Made by a program: the position numbers and the translations under genes
Shown: positions 11,962 to 24,619 of the stretch, piece by piece
How the letters are laid out: every line of letters starts with the position of its first letter
Numbering within the stretch: position 1 is the stretch's first letter
Source: Rhodamnia argentea
Lineage: Eukaryota > Streptophyta > Magnoliopsida > Myrtales > Myrtaceae
Direction: 5' to 3'
Length of the DNA: 64,000 bases
Assembly: GCF_020921035.1 (NCBI RefSeq)
Contig: NC_063159.1
Span: 9,774,501 to 9,838,500, forward strand
Notes under the pieces: generated by a model
Database searches by the model: none
What the model saw: only the letters and a program-made list of their open reading frames with translations
What the model was told of the DNA's origin: nothing

Positions 11962-14460
11962 TTAGTTTGTTTGAAAAACTTGGTAGTTTTAGAAAAAGAA
12001 AGAGCAGCTTTGCTGAACTTTTAGAGCACTGAAGATCTTGGTGATTGGAACATCAAATTTGGTCTATTAATTGTTCGAGCATGCCAAGTTTTATAGTAAA
12101 TGTCGGTGGGCGGTTCTTACAAATTTCCGATTTGTTCTACACATGTTACTCTCTCCCTCTTTCTCTGTCACATGCACACACACAGAAACGCTAATATCCT
12201 TGACATGCATGCGTGCAGACAAAGTAACAAAGAATGTATAGAGCAGCCGCACAAGTTTTAACACAATTGTTGGTTTGATCAGCTGCCTTGATTTTTGTCG
12301 TTGGTCTGCCATCCCTTTGTGAACAGTTCTGCTCATCCCTAGTTGTCATATTGGCAGTGTGTAACACCCACTGATATTGTTATTCTGTTGTAGTCTGTTA
12401 CAGTTGTAATGAGTTGTAATTTGTACGGGCAGAATTGAAGAATGCAATTTGTGTCGATCTGCTCGTAGAATATGTAAACTGTGTCCACCAATGTAGGATT
12501 GTCAGTGCTTCAGTGAGATACTTTTTGGTGGAGTTGTCTTTGACCTTCCTATGCTAGGAAATACATGGTTATGTCTACTCATGATGAAAATGTTCTTTTC
12601 AAGTCTTCTACCCAAACACATTAGTATACATGTCCTGTAGGCGGTATGTTGCCATTTAATTTTCGAAGCTGTATATTTCAAAACAGTTATAACTTTGTTC
12701 GGGATTGTTATGGTGGAAGTCTCTTAAGAAAATTAGTTTCGTATGCATAAAATAACATTGTGGGTAAAATGTCAGAATATTGGTTTTATCATGATCGTGT
12801 CATTCCCATGCATACTTAGATGCAATGTTCAAAATTTAATTCCTTGGGGTTTTCATTATTTTCCCCTAATAGGATTTGTTATTTCAATGAAAGATTTTTG
12901 TTGAAGCCTGTTATTGCTGTCCTTCAGATACATCATAGCATTTTAATTGTTCAAAGCTTCTGTTCCTACCATTTAAAAAACTTGTTCTCGTATTGTATCT
13001 TCCGTCATCACCCAAAATTTATCATCTTCGATCTTTCAAAAACAGCATGTTGTGTGGGTCAAAGATGAAGAAACAGCTGTAAAAGGTTGACGTCACCTAC
13101 TTTTCTACGGTTTTCTGTTGAACCTACTGGCTCCAGCCTTGTGTGGAAACCCCAGATTTCTGTGGTGTTGGACTGCTGATGATATTATAACCAGGAAAAA
13201 GGGTCATGGGTGCAAACCACAAAGCGACTCGATGGAAAAGAAAGGCATACACGGTTAGATCGGTGTCTTTTATCGAGATCGCTGTGCGTACGTAGTCTGC
13301 TTAATTTATTCTAATCCTTATGGTTGGCTTTATATCTTTGAGTTTGTTCAATGCTTCCAGTTTCAGTGTCTGGATAGAATATAGTGGTGCCAGGAGTGAA
13401 TAGTGATTTGCTGATGGAGTGAAAATTCAACATTCCGGCAGTATCAGACTACATTATGCTCTCTCCAGTTACCATCCTATGCTGACCTCTTTGTTTTCTT
13501 TTCTCGTTGCGTATCCGGCATCTTAGATACTTATTTTATGCAGCTTGCTTATGCAGCAGTATCTACAGTCTTGCCACTGCTGCAGCATCCAACCGTGACA
13601 ATGTGCAGGTATATCCTAGCTCACTTTGTGTTGCTTTTGGAATCTGGAAGATTGCTTGCATATATAGCACTCTGCGTTCTGCCAGTTGGACCATTCCCCT
13701 ATAAAAGACTGCTTTTATTGTTTTATTTGTTGTCTCCTCCTTTTCAGGCTTGGTTTGGGTGACTTGTCGCCGAAGTGAAATCAAAGAATTGCCCAAGTTT
13801 GCTAGCAAGTAATAGCAACAGGTTGGGATGTGGTGCAGGAAGTGCCCAGATCATCAGACTGGGCTGGCTCAGATCTACTCCCTCCCTCTACTGAGACATG
13901 GATCCGTAGCATGGTGAGAAGGGCCCTTGGACACAGCGCTTACTTTTGGGAAGTTTCTTCAATGCCATGAGAGGGAGCTCTGCCTGGTCGCCTCCACAGG
14001 GAATGAACATTAAGAATTAGTAGGAAACTTTCCAGACGGCCATTTGGTTGAAGATGTTTCTGGGGTTAAGGCCATTGTGCAGCTGAGCAAGCTATCATCG
14101 CTGAGAAAATCGCAGGGAAGAGGACGTTTCTGTGGCGCCAAGGCTAAGAGCTTCTGTGCTAGGTGACCTTGCAAGAACTGTCCCTGCTTCCTTTCTTGCT
14201 TTAATCCTAGTCTTTTGGTGTCTATCCAGTCGTATGGAGGGGTCATTGAAGTATACTTTACTAATTCATTGGGCCCTTCTATGCTTTCCATAGTTGTTCT
14301 ACTCCCCTCGCTATATTGGATGACGAGGAGGGACGTATTTTTAGTCCCGAGGAAATACAGGGAGCAATCACACACAGGGCGGACAAAGGTCGTGCCTGCT
14401 ACTTTATCCCTTGAAGCCAAGCCCAAATCAGCAAGAATATTGATATTATATTCCTTTCCG
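11962..14460. other. 3' region of the PPR gene and intergenic DNA, no gene recognised
   Basis: The first few hundred bases are probably 3' UTR of the PPR gene. Scattered short open frames (for example around 13500-13760 and 14010-14540) show no recognisable family and overlap each other on both strands. I see no RNA gene. Confidence 0.4.
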
Positions 14461-14464
14461 TGGA

Positions 14465-15550
14465 AAAGTCATATTTGTCCATATATAGTAGAAGTGCCAA
14501 AAGTTTCGTACGACGCTCACTTAAGTATCAAATCAAAGAAAAAATGATTACCTAAGCGTTTCGGCCCAAAAAAATTGCATGGATTTTTATAATTAAAAGT
14601 TTTAGCTGAGCTGGCATTTCATTTTGAAGACCGGTCCATGTAGACATTTTAAAACGACGTGGAATAATCCAATGTGATGGGATCGTGTAAAACGACGTCT
14701 TTCGCTCAAAGTTCTGTTGTTGTTCGCTCGGTCTCTCTCTCTCTCTCTCTCTCTTCGCTACCTCCTTCGCCGTCCTTTTCACTGCTGCCGACGGAGCCGC
14801 CTTCTTCACTTCCTTGACTAGTTCGGCGGCCGCGGCGATAGGATCACTGTCGACCCATCCACCTCTTTCTAGAACCAGGCCTCCACAACGCCTACGTCAC
14901 CCTCCCAGCCCCGAAGCGGGCCATCATCTCTGACCCCACCAACAACTCTGCTGCCAAGTGGGTTGGCCCCTTCGTCTGCGACTACTTCTACATCTTTTGC
15001 TTGCCCGCCCCCAATGACCCCAACGTCTGCACCGTCGCTGGCATCGATCTCAATCACAATGACATTTTTGGATATTTCACGGAAGAGCTAGGCCTACGCA
15101 GTGACATCGCCCTCTTCCTCCTCAACTCTTGCCTCAGAAGTTCCGGAACTTGAAGCGGCTCTTCGAGTTGGAATCCGAGACGACAAAAGAACTTCAGAGT
15201 TGGAAGGTCCATCGACTTGTTCATCTGCATTGGGGGCAAATCGGATAGGGTTTTGATTTGGGATTGTAGTCACTTTTTGGATTTTCAATTTGGGGCAAAA
15301 CACGTAGACGACATCATTTTAGGCTATATATGCTGATTGGGCACGCCGGCGAACCATGTCGGACAAAGAAATTAATAAGAAAATGGTCATGTCGGATTTA
15401 CAGGGACCTAGATCGAAATCGACAATTAAGTGATCATATTTTTTTGAGTGACATTTAAGTGACCTGAAAAAAATTATTGGCGATAAAGTGAGCACCGTAC
15501 GAGATTTTTGGTACTTTCTGCTACTTTTCTCTCCATATATAGATGATTGG
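14465..15550 (+). mobile_element. Pack-MULE-like element carrying an LRX gene fragment
   Basis: Two arms in inverted orientation flank a piece of host gene. The left arm (about 14487-14560) contains GTGCCAAAAGTTTCGTACGA and CGCTCACTTAAGTA. The right arm (about 15430-15535), reverse-complemented, contains AGTACCAAAAATCTCGTACG and TGCTCACTTTA. They match at roughly three quarters of positions over about 46 bases by eye. The arms also resemble the termini of the MULE-type MITE at 48406-48811 (GGCGCTCACTTTAGTGCC). The interior holds the LRX-derived sequence. Exact ends and a target-site duplication could not be fixed, so the limits are approximate. Confidence 0.6.
14755..15240 (+). pseudogene. 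Leucine-rich-repeat extensin (LRX) pseudogene fragment
   Basis: Reading plus from about 14878 gives LHNAYVTLPAPKRAIISDP, then WVGPFVCDY, FCLPAPNDPNV, VAGIDLNHNDIFGYF and EELGLRSDIALFLLNS. This matches the conserved N-terminal LRR module of LRX cell-wall proteins (typical WVGP, CAPAPD, VAGIDLNHADIAGYLP, LGLLTDLALFHINSNRF). A frameshift after LLNS leaves the continuation (KFRNLKRLFELE) in another frame. In the first frame a stop occurs at about 15152. A hydrophobic, Ala-rich stretch just upstream may be the old signal peptide. No extensin Ser-Pro domain is present. The copy is broken and truncated; it lies inside the Pack-MULE-like element. Confidence 0.8.
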
Positions 15551-15879
15551 TGACATGTCATCCTATTAACCAATTAACTAAATAGATAAGTTCTTTTTCT
15601 TTCTTTTTTCAACATTTTATCCGAGTACTTATGACAAATGATTTACATGCGTGTGATTCGGTTCCCTCTTAAAGGACGGGGTCTAAAGGCATTTTGAAAA
15701 TCACGTAGTCAAGTATGTTTAGTGTAAAAGTATATGAGTATTTTGACGTGTTTTCGGGCGATTTCCGCTGCCATGTTTAGTTATGTTCGGATGCGAAGGG
15801 CAGCAACTTCAATACCGGGGGAACAAACATTTTTTTTACTTGCTGCAGAATCTTCAGGGGTTAATCGCAATATGTATTA
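15551..15879. other. Intergenic DNA, nothing recognised
   Basis: AT-rich sequence between the Pack-MULE-like element and the next MITE. No reading frame, RNA gene or repeat could be supported. Confidence 0.4.
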
Positions 15880-16411
15880 CAAGAAATAATTATCAAAGAA
15901 GTCTTAAATTTATTATAATCATACCCATTCATTGCTGAACACTTTTTCTTTTTGGTCAATTCAGTCTCAAAACTTTTACATTTGTGCCAATTCAATCTAT
16001 CTCGGCCAATTTTAGTGGTCGGCGTTAACGTGGACCCTCTTTTTTTTTTTTTCCAAATATTTTAATAATTTTTTGAATCTTTTATACTTTTTTTTTCTAG
16101 AATTAGGGCCGAAACGCTCTCGCTGGCTAGGGTGGGAGCGCGCAGCCCCTCGCCTAGATCTAGTGAGGGCCGCGATACCCTCGCCAATGGCTAGGTGAGG
16201 GCACCACAGCCCTCCCCGACCCTAAGTCCAAAAAACTACAAAATAAAACATTGAAAAAGGTGTTAAATTATTATTAGAAAATATCCACGTTAACGTTGAC
16301 AATATCACGTCGGAGCTGAACGGTCAAAATTGACTGAATTGACATAAATATAAAAGATTTAAGACCGAATTGACACAATCGCAATAGATTAATGCTTTTC
16401 GTAATTTTTCC
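15880..16411. mobile_element. MITE, same family as 53187-53611
   Basis: The left side has tracts such as TCAATTCAGTCTCAAAACTT; the right side ends with GACCGAATTGACACAATCGC and CGTAATTTTTCCTA. A GC-rich centre sits between. The arrangement and wording mirror the better-preserved copy at 53187-53611 (TCAGTCCTAAAACTTTTG ... GGACTGAATTAACACAATTA). Termini here are degraded and no clear target duplication was found. Confidence 0.5.
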
Positions 16412-16970
16412 TACATTGATGCTTATTCAAAAATAGTCATAGCACATAGCTTTGTTGCTAAATTATGAGCAAGGGTGTTATGAGCAGTAGCGAGTAACAA
16501 TGCAGAGAGTTTGAGAAGCAACAAATTCTTGATTCATATAATTTCATCCCCGCTGTACGTCTCTCGTCGTTGGCATAAACCGACTCTCTCTCTCCAAGTC
16601 TTGCGGGTCTCACAATGTCGCCAAGCAAAACTGCAATCCCATTGTTTTACCTACAGAATAACACTATCCCCATATTTTACTCCAAGTAATCCAGGTAAAA
16701 ATTAAGCGAGGCACAAAGTATCGAGGATGGGTGAGCATATGTCACCCGCAAAACCATAGCTGCCATGCGATCAACATACAGAGAAAAACTTCAAACCTGA
16801 CAGGATGAACATCATTTAGTCACGACACAATCGCAGAGTAATCAATTGAAATTGCCATACTGAGGATCCTCCAAAGCGATACAGGTCAGTGTCGAATGGC
16901 ATGGCTGAGATACAAAACTTCACCATCCGACTCCCTAATTTACAACAAGTGCTCTCTAGATTATGTGAAT

Positions 16971-19659
16971 CTAGAACCAATTTGAAATGCTAAAGTCTCT
17001 TAGTTTCCTCAGATGTCTCTCCATGTCTTGCCTTGTCTTCACCCACTCTTCCCTCTCTATAACTGTGGTGGGATCATCTTTCTCACTCTGAAAGAATGAG
17101 AGAAGGATGATGAATTACTCAAATGCACATTCAAAAGGATGATAGTATGCTCTTTCCACTGCACAAATTAAAGCGACAAGACTTAATCCGAGATACTCAC
17201 AGCATGAATTATCTTGAAGGAGGTCCCATTATCACGTATCACGAGCAAGTCATATTTCCTATCCCTAGTTCTTCCTCCTGGAACTGTGACCTGCAGAATG
17301 AAGAACGAGGTAGTAAATATCCTGGCTAGGCATGTGACTGATTAATATAAATAATACTTGCTAGAACTATACTGTTAAACATATCTATTACACACTTGAG
17401 AATTCCTTTCCACTTGTCACAGTAGTCTTCTATTTGCCCAAAATTTGTCACAGTACTTGTATTGCCAAGTCGGTGCAAATGGATTCATACTAGAGACGAA
17501 CTAATGAGATAACCCTTGCCACAACTCAATCTGTGTGCTGGCTTCTGCAAACCCAACCCCCTCTGGCCAAACCCTCCACCCAACTGGGACTCACCTAAAA
17601 ACGACAAAAAAGGAAGGAAGAAAGCACCCTCCTATACACCTCTATTTACTCAATTTTACAGGGACCATTTTTGTGTTCATTTACAGTGTACGCTCAATTA
17701 CCTGATATCTGAAATAGCAAATCACGAGTAATCTGAGGAAAAGAAGAATATCTTACAATCACTTTTGCCCTGGTTATTGATTTTGTTTTCGAATCAATCA
17801 CGTATATCTCCTCAAAGTCAAGAACAAATTCTGGGTCACCCAGCCTCCGATTCCTGTAGTGCTTTGTAAGGAAAACCTGCAGCAGAAGACATAAGTCATG
17901 CCATCAATTAAAAGTAATGGTCGTTCACTAGAATAATTATAGTAAAAAAAACAAGAATTCGATAAAATATTATGAAGAACTCCTTCCCGCAAATTTCTGT
18001 AAATAAAGAGGTAAGAACAGAAAGGGGAAAATACTATACAACAAGAGGCACACAAACAAGAAGGCAAAACCAGGGAGGATAATCAGGATATAATTTTGTC
18101 TGAATTTCGCAGAGAACAGAAAGCATTAACAAATATTTCTTTATACAAGATATTCAAGTGCCGAGGATTCATTTCCTAGGGTACACCATGAGACGTATCA
18201 CTAAGTATTTTCCGAACCTTGACTCTTCCTTAATCAGACCATCATCTATTTATTCATCTCGCTATGAGGAGGCAAAGACGACCGGTCTTATAAAAGTTTC
18301 AGATTAGATTGGGAAGAGAGGCAAATCAGCTAAGATGTCTAATATGATTACCTTGATCAAGCTGAAGATGCCGCTGTTCTCCAACCAATAACAGATAAAT
18401 AAAGACGAAAAAGGTCTGAATGAATCAGATTTCTGAAAAATCTCATTGTCTAAATACTGCATTCCCCCTAGAATCTCAATATTATGTGCTCTTCCATAAT
18501 TTCACTCTTTACCTCTATTTGTTTGATCAGAAGGTTATCGTTAAGTGCATTGCAGTACAGAAGAAATGCTAGATTGTAAAAGAGTGCATGTCAATATTGG
18601 AATAAATGACAAATAGTTAACTAGAGGTAATACAATCAAAGGTAATTAAAACACGGTTTCCTTCCAGCATGTTACCTTTGTGATCTCCCTCTCAGACTTA
18701 TACATAGGATCTCGGGGTGCATCAATGGGTGGCTCGGTGACATTGTAGCATCCATAGTCGCTCATTGCACATCGAATGTACTGCGAATTGGACGTAGAAC
18801 AAAAACACATATCCGTGTAATCAGCACAAGACCTCCCAAACATCGCGATGCGTTCTATCTCAAGCACAAGACTTTGCCAATCAAGGAAATTACAGAGTCT
18901 AGTGATTGAATTAGGCATATATTGTAGTTCAGCCATTCAAGTGACAATTTCACATCCATACCGCATAAGTAGAAAAAGTAAACTCTGAGAAGCTAAATTA
19001 CCTTTTGAGGCATCCGTGCGAGCACTTTAGGAATCGCATAAACATCAGTGTCTGGAGGAGTTACATACATCTGCGGAAATGATAAAAGTTACTCCTCATT
19101 TCTTGAACAAGCTCGATTCAACCAGAGAGGGAGAGAGTTAACAGACCTCTCTGAAATCATAGACATCGTTATCTGGGTCGGGAGGCTTCCGGATGAAGAA
19201 ATCACAGTCAAGCAAGCTGATCTTGTGAAACTCATCCTCGTTGATCCTGTAATCGACCACCATCTCGGAGTCCCAACCCTGTATGGAGACGAAGCTCTTG
19301 CTGTGGACCATGGCAATGTCGTCGTCGCCGTCACCGGAGCCGGAAGCCGCGGCGAGGGAGGAGGCCATGGCGAGAGGGTCGTACTCGACCTCGAAATCCT
19401 TCTTGTTGTCGACCTCCTCGACCTCGTCCTCGTCCATGTCGTAGTCGTCGGGGCCTCCGCCGTCGGCATCGCCGTCGTCGACGCGCACGAGGAAGGGGCT
19501 CTGCCTCGCATGCCTCATGTAAATGAGACGTGGAGTGAGGTTCGGGAGGGAGAGGAACGGAGAGGCCGTGGCCACGACGGAGGTGGGGACGGCGAGGGAG
19601 GGGAGTTTGGCGGCGGCGAGAGGCGGAGGAGGGCGCAGGAGCGTGGTGGTGGTGGTCAT
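16971..19659 (-). CDS. pTAC6: Plastid transcriptionally active chromosome protein 6-like (PAP8)
   Basis: Six exons (minus): 19659-19147, 19070-19002, 18780-18676, 17876-17757, 17290-17201, 17087-16971; all junctions are phase 0. Product is 337 aa; Arabidopsis pTAC6 is about 328 from memory. The first about 60 residues are Thr/Ser/Pro-rich without acids, like a chloroplast transit peptide. An acidic stretch follows (DDYDMDEDEVEEVDNKK), then the conserved core (GWDSEMVVDYRINEDEF, FIRKPPDPDNDVYDFRE, YIRCAMSDYGCYNVTEPPID) and a basic end (RHLRKLRDFSISNWF). PAP8 is an essential subunit of the plastid-encoded RNA polymerase complex, reported in plastid and nucleus. The ATG at 19659 is the first that gives a normal transit peptide; an in-frame upstream ATG (19755) also exists. 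Confidence 0.82.
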
Positions 19660-20512
19660 GGTGATAGACGGAGTGGGAGGTTTTGGATGGGTTTTTGCCT
19701 TTCTCTTGTTTGCAGAGGATATAGCACTGTTTTCATTTTTCAAAAGTAGCCCCATCTTTTAATTTTATCTCAAAAAAGACCTCACAAAGTAAACTTCCTT
19801 TCAATTATAACCCAACCGTCAAACAATCATTTCCTTCCATATCAAACGCTCAGATCTACAGACATGGCATGTTCGTTTTTCTTCTGCACGTAATTTCATT
19901 TCACCAGCTGCAATTCTAATTTTCCAAAATGGTAATTATGTCCCTTTAGCTTCTCTGGAAACCAACGATCGGTCGATACATGCCGGAATATTGTTCTTTT
20001 TATGCTACATTTTCTATGCATCAAACAAGTCCGGGGGCGACATCGGCTCTGCCGCAAGGAACTTTCTTAAGTTGCTTGGACGATTAACAATGTGCTCTGG
20101 TTCATCACAGGAAACGGAACTGCTAAACCCTGTCGAGATGGCAGAGCGGTGGAGATGCTGATCGCGTTTCCTACGCTAGAAACGCAAAAAACAAACTTAG
20201 ACCAAGGAAGGTAAATCAAGGTTTAAGCGCCGCCCAGTTCGCGATGTAAAGTATCGGCCCGTGACACGTTCTCCTAACATTGATTCATTCGGGACGTTGA
20301 TACAGTCAGGATGTTCCTTTGCATTTGCCAGCCAACATCAGTGATCAGCAACTTCTTGGCATTTGATGCCTCTGGGAATCAGTACCTTCCCGGACACACT
20401 GCCAGTAGCTTCCTCTCAAAAACTCAGAAACAGATGCACCTAAACGAGGTAATGTCTCTAGGCCTATAAATGATACAGATGCTTTAATTCGAGTACGCGA
20501 TACAAAAATGAC
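19660..20512. other. Short intergenic gap between pTAC6-like and PMT19-like genes
   Basis: This contains the promoter and 5' leader of the pTAC6-like gene and the 3' UTR of the upstream methyltransferase gene, both on the minus strand. No additional gene was seen. Confidence 0.5.
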
Positions 20513-23500
20513 TCACGAACTTATCTGTTCGGAATTGTCGACGAGAAGAACCTTTTGAGGATGGTATGGCCCGTTCTCGCTGTGAAATACCTTGCCATTC
20601 CACCTCATTCGATCCACCATATCTTTCACTTTGACAATTATGTCAACATGATCCCTTATGATCAGCGCACCTTCAGGGCGAAGAATCCGATAAATCTCGA
20701 GGAGGATGTCAAGAATGTCACACCTGCATATGGCATCATAATATTAGAAGCACTATAACGCAATCTTCTTTCTTGTGTCCTATCCGTTTCAATGCACCAA
20801 AAAGAGATGATGACGTCCCTAACCTATTTCATGCCATACCATTTACCACCCATAAACTGGATTGACTAGAAACAACCACTGGTACACGCTGCACAATGCA
20901 TGGCTTCTGTGGGAATGAAAGTAGATGAAAATTGTATGCCTCTAAATAACAGGCAGAGATAATGAACCAGAGACTAGCATGTCATGGATGCTAGATTCAG
21001 TGCAAAAGTGCTCCGCAATACGTCAAGCAACAGTCATCCTGCTTCGTTTCCTAATTTTTCGTACTTTTGGTTCATGAGTAACATCTAACTCCAAGTACCT
21101 CAAAAAGAGCAGAGACAGAGCTGAACTGCTTACTTGTGTATGTACACGCTGAACAGACCATTGGCATGAATCAAATCATAAGTCCGAGGATATGTAGAGA
21201 AGGCCTCGCACCTGCAAGCATATATTTTCTACGGCAATTTAGTCACTAAATTATAATCAAGAGATAAATGATTCTTAACTGGTGTCGCAAGAGCATTTCT
21301 TATGTCAAATCACATTAAGTTCAGTGGTCTCTACTCAGAGACCAGAAAAGGCGAGATCTCGAATAAATCATGGAAATTTCCAGGTCTATTAGAGAAAAGA
21401 GGGAAAACACATCTACACTCATATGCAAGTCTCAACAGCTCTTACCAGTTCATGTATGTTCCAATAAGGCCACGCTCATAGATAATGCCGAGTGTATTAT
21501 TCTTCGCATCGTATGGGACAACATTCATCACCCAAACTGGATACTTAGCCAGTGCAGCAGCAAATCCTCCAAGGCCAGCATTCATATCAATGGCATTTCT
21601 ATATTTCCTTCGGGCAAGGGATTTGAGGATTATCTTGTAATAAGAAACTCTCTTTTTCCATAACTGATTATCTTCATTGAAGGCCTTAGCTGCAATTCGT
21701 TCTTTCATCTCACTTCTAGTCCTTGGAGGAGCAGTATTTAATCTTTTCGGCCATTTCTCAAGGGTACCGCCTGATGTCTCATGGATGTTGTTGACTTTCG
21801 GCAGAGGGGTGATGCATTTTTCTAGCTTCGTGTACCTTTGGAGAAAAATAGAATAAGCATGGACCAGAAAATTGTCAGATACAGCAGATAAACGTATGAA
21901 ATTGCCATTTTCGTCCATGCTCTCATACCATCCATATAAGTACAGAACTTACAATCAGAACACCAGTCAGACCATAAAAATAAATGCGTGTATCATCAAA
22001 AACGTAATTTGCTTTTGCATGAATGAATAGATCATCTGCAACTTGTGAGATGTCTATCGGTTGAACATTTTATGTTGTGCATTTTTTCCTTTTTTGCTCA
22101 GCCAAATGAGATATCAATTAGTTTATCATCAGAAGCGTGCTGCCCGCAAGGGGCAGCACATTGAATTGCCAAATGACAATGGGCATTTTACTATAGCGTT
22201 GATCAAGAGCAAAGAATGAGGTCTTTCAAGTTTAGGCTAGAAGAGTAAACTATAAGGTATGAGCTGAAGAAACTCACCAACCAGCATCCGGATTACCGAG
22301 AGCACATAACTTGGGCGATTTCCAAGCCTTCAACTTTTGAATGCAATGCACGTGGTTGGTAGGCTTTCTCCAAACGGCAATGGGTCCCCTTTCAGCAATC
22401 TTCTTCCAACACAGCCTCTTGGCAAGATCTTCCAGACCAATTTGCTCATTTTCCAACTCCTTAGCCTCTCTTTGCCAACCCTTGTAGCTGGTCCTCCAAC
22501 TTATAGGTGGTCCAGATAACACCCAATAACCACCGGGGCGCAGCACCCTGTCGATTTCCATCAGATATTGTCCATCTAGAGATTGTCACATTGCAGGCAA
22601 CAGCACAGAATGAACAATTGGAGTATAGAATTGTATGAACAAATGGCATGCGAGAGGATTATTTTGAAGCCCCAGATACAACAGAGAATCTCAGTATTTT
22701 AGTGGAAAGAAGACTATTCCATCCTGCTACCACTTGCATGGATGTTGAAACCGTCTGGCACCCTTAGATAAAAGTGACGTGCAGAAAACACAGAACAAAG
22801 GTTGAGGAACAGATCATTTGAGTGAAGGGAGTACAGAGCTACAGATTCACAAAGTGCTATGATTCATCACTAATAGTAGACAATACGAAGTCCCTGGGAT
22901 AAGAGTGACGTGTAGAAAACAGAGAACAAAGGGTGAAGAACAGATTGTTTTTTAGTAAAGAGAGTACAAAGCTATCGATACACGGAGTGCTATGATTCAT
23001 CACTCATAGTATTCAGTAGCAGTAAAGAATCCAGTCCAGTTCTCCCCATAAAATTGTGATTTCCACTAGAAGAATTCAACATAACCAAAATTAAAAAGCA
23101 TTTCTAGAGAAGATGCAAAAATTCGAAAGACGAAGGGCAACATTTTATGCCGGTTCTACTATGTCTTCTTATATTAATGGAAAAATCCAATTGCTTCTGC
23201 TCCAAAGTCCAAAATAGGGAACAAAGGAGTTTAGTTCCAATGTAAGCAGAGGATGTAAGGATGAGTACCATAATTAGTCCATGGAACAAGACAGCGAGAA
23301 CAGTGAGCCATATCGAAAGATCTTGATGGGTACGGTAATCTGTAGGTGCTTAGTATGCCGAGCATCGCTGGAAGTCCTCTCTCCAGGGCAAATTGTACTT
23401 GGGCTTCGTGTATGTCTACTGGAGCAATGGACATAGTGATGATGTTGAGATCCAACAGAGAAGCTCCAAAGCTTGCAACCTGCGGGAATTCAAAGCATTC

Positions 23501-24500
23501 AGTGGGATTTTGAAGAGCAGACAAGAACAACAAAGTTAAGAAGCAATTTGATTACACCAGTAAAATGTGCGCAAGCTACCAATTTAGAAAGGTGTTATCC
23601 TACTCAGAGCCATTTCCACAGTAGACAAGCATTTTATACTTCAAAACCGGTCCGAACAGGGCAAATACTAAAAATGGATTGTAGAGACAGCGTAACTGAA
23701 GCATATATTGATCACTAATCAACTTGCTAAACGAAGGAGAGCTCAAAGTATAATGTAATCAACGGAAAGCAGAAGCACAAAGCAGAGAAACTCCGACTAG
23801 GAAGCATGAAACTTTTTTGCACACCTACCCCACAACCGACATCAAGAACAGTCCTTATAGCCCCGGACTTCAAAGGCACGACCCGCTTAATCAAATCGAC
23901 ATAACCCTTGGCGCCCATCGGGAACGAAGTCCCTCCACCAGGGAAGAAGAAGCGGTCGCCCTCCAACTTGACCCAGTTCTGAGTCTTCTTGTAGAGGATG
24001 AGCCTAGGGAAAGGCACGTTCTTGAACCAGGCATAGTCTCTGCTCTTAGGCCATGGAAAGGGGGTTCTGTAGCCCACCGGCCTCGGGACCAGACACCGGA
24101 GTCGCTCATGGGTCTCGGGGCAGTGCCTCTCCCTGTGGAAGAACCTCTCAATGGCGAATCTCTTTTGCCTCGACGGGTCGTGGCAGGGGCAGTAGTTGGT
24201 GTAGTTCTTGGGGCAGGGGGCCAAGAAATGGGCGGCCTTTTCTCGAGGGGGAGGGAGAGGGATGGAGTGGTGAGGCTCGAAGTCAAGGGGCCGCCTTGGA
24301 GAGAGAGCGGACTGGTGGATGGAGGTGAAGTTGATTGGAAGAGGAAGGCAGGGAGAGGGCGACGGCAAGTGGGGAGCTTGTAGGGGAGGAGAAATGGTGA
24401 TGGAGTACTTGGTGTAAGAGCCAAGAAGGAAGAAGAGAGAGCAGAGGAGAGAGACGGCGAGCAACTTCATTAATGGCGTTGGAGATGGAGGAGTTGCCAT
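20513..24500 (-). CDS. PMT19: Probable S-adenosyl-methionine methyltransferase, PMT19-like
   Basis: Six exons (minus): 24500-23829, 23479-23269, 22575-22278, 21835-21446, 21211-21134, 20723-20513. Two Trp codons are split TG|G at introns. Product is 619 aa (Arabidopsis PMT19 about 611, from memory). The N-terminus is a type II membrane anchor ([17 protein letters not shown], about residues 13-30), placing the catalytic part in the Golgi lumen. The Methyltransf_29 (DUF248) domain follows: [20 protein letters not shown], then SAM motif [16 protein letters not shown] near 217-231, [30 protein letters not shown], a second half with [18 protein letters not shown], and [13 protein letters not shown]. 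The family includes QUA2/TSD2 and is linked to pectin methylation. An in-frame ATG at 24605 could extend it by 35 residues; I chose the ATG next to the anchor. Confidence 0.88.
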
Positions 24501-24619
24501 GTGCAATGCTGCTCTGCTGCTAGTGATTGAGCTCAGAAGCTGCCGGTGCCTGCCGGTGGGAAAGTTCATCGAGATTGGTGCACTCTTTTTCCCTTTTATC
24601 TTCAATCACTCTTTTGCTC

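Noticed and set aside
13507..13808. Short frames downstream of the PPR gene as a separate gene
   Set aside because: Mutually overlapping, no family, and likely within 3' UTR or intergenic DNA.
14869..15303. Minus-strand open frames over the LRX fragment
   Set aside because: The plus strand carries the recognisable LRX sequence; the minus frames are shadows, apart from the short possible inversion reported separately.
19048..19749. Long plus-strand open frame opposite pTAC6 exon 1
   Set aside because: It is a shadow of the GC-rich first exon; its translation is low-complexity Gly/Val/Arg and matches no family.
23817..24383. Long plus-strand open frame opposite PMT19 exon 1
   Set aside because: Antisense to a clear methyltransferase exon; composition only reflects the opposite strand.
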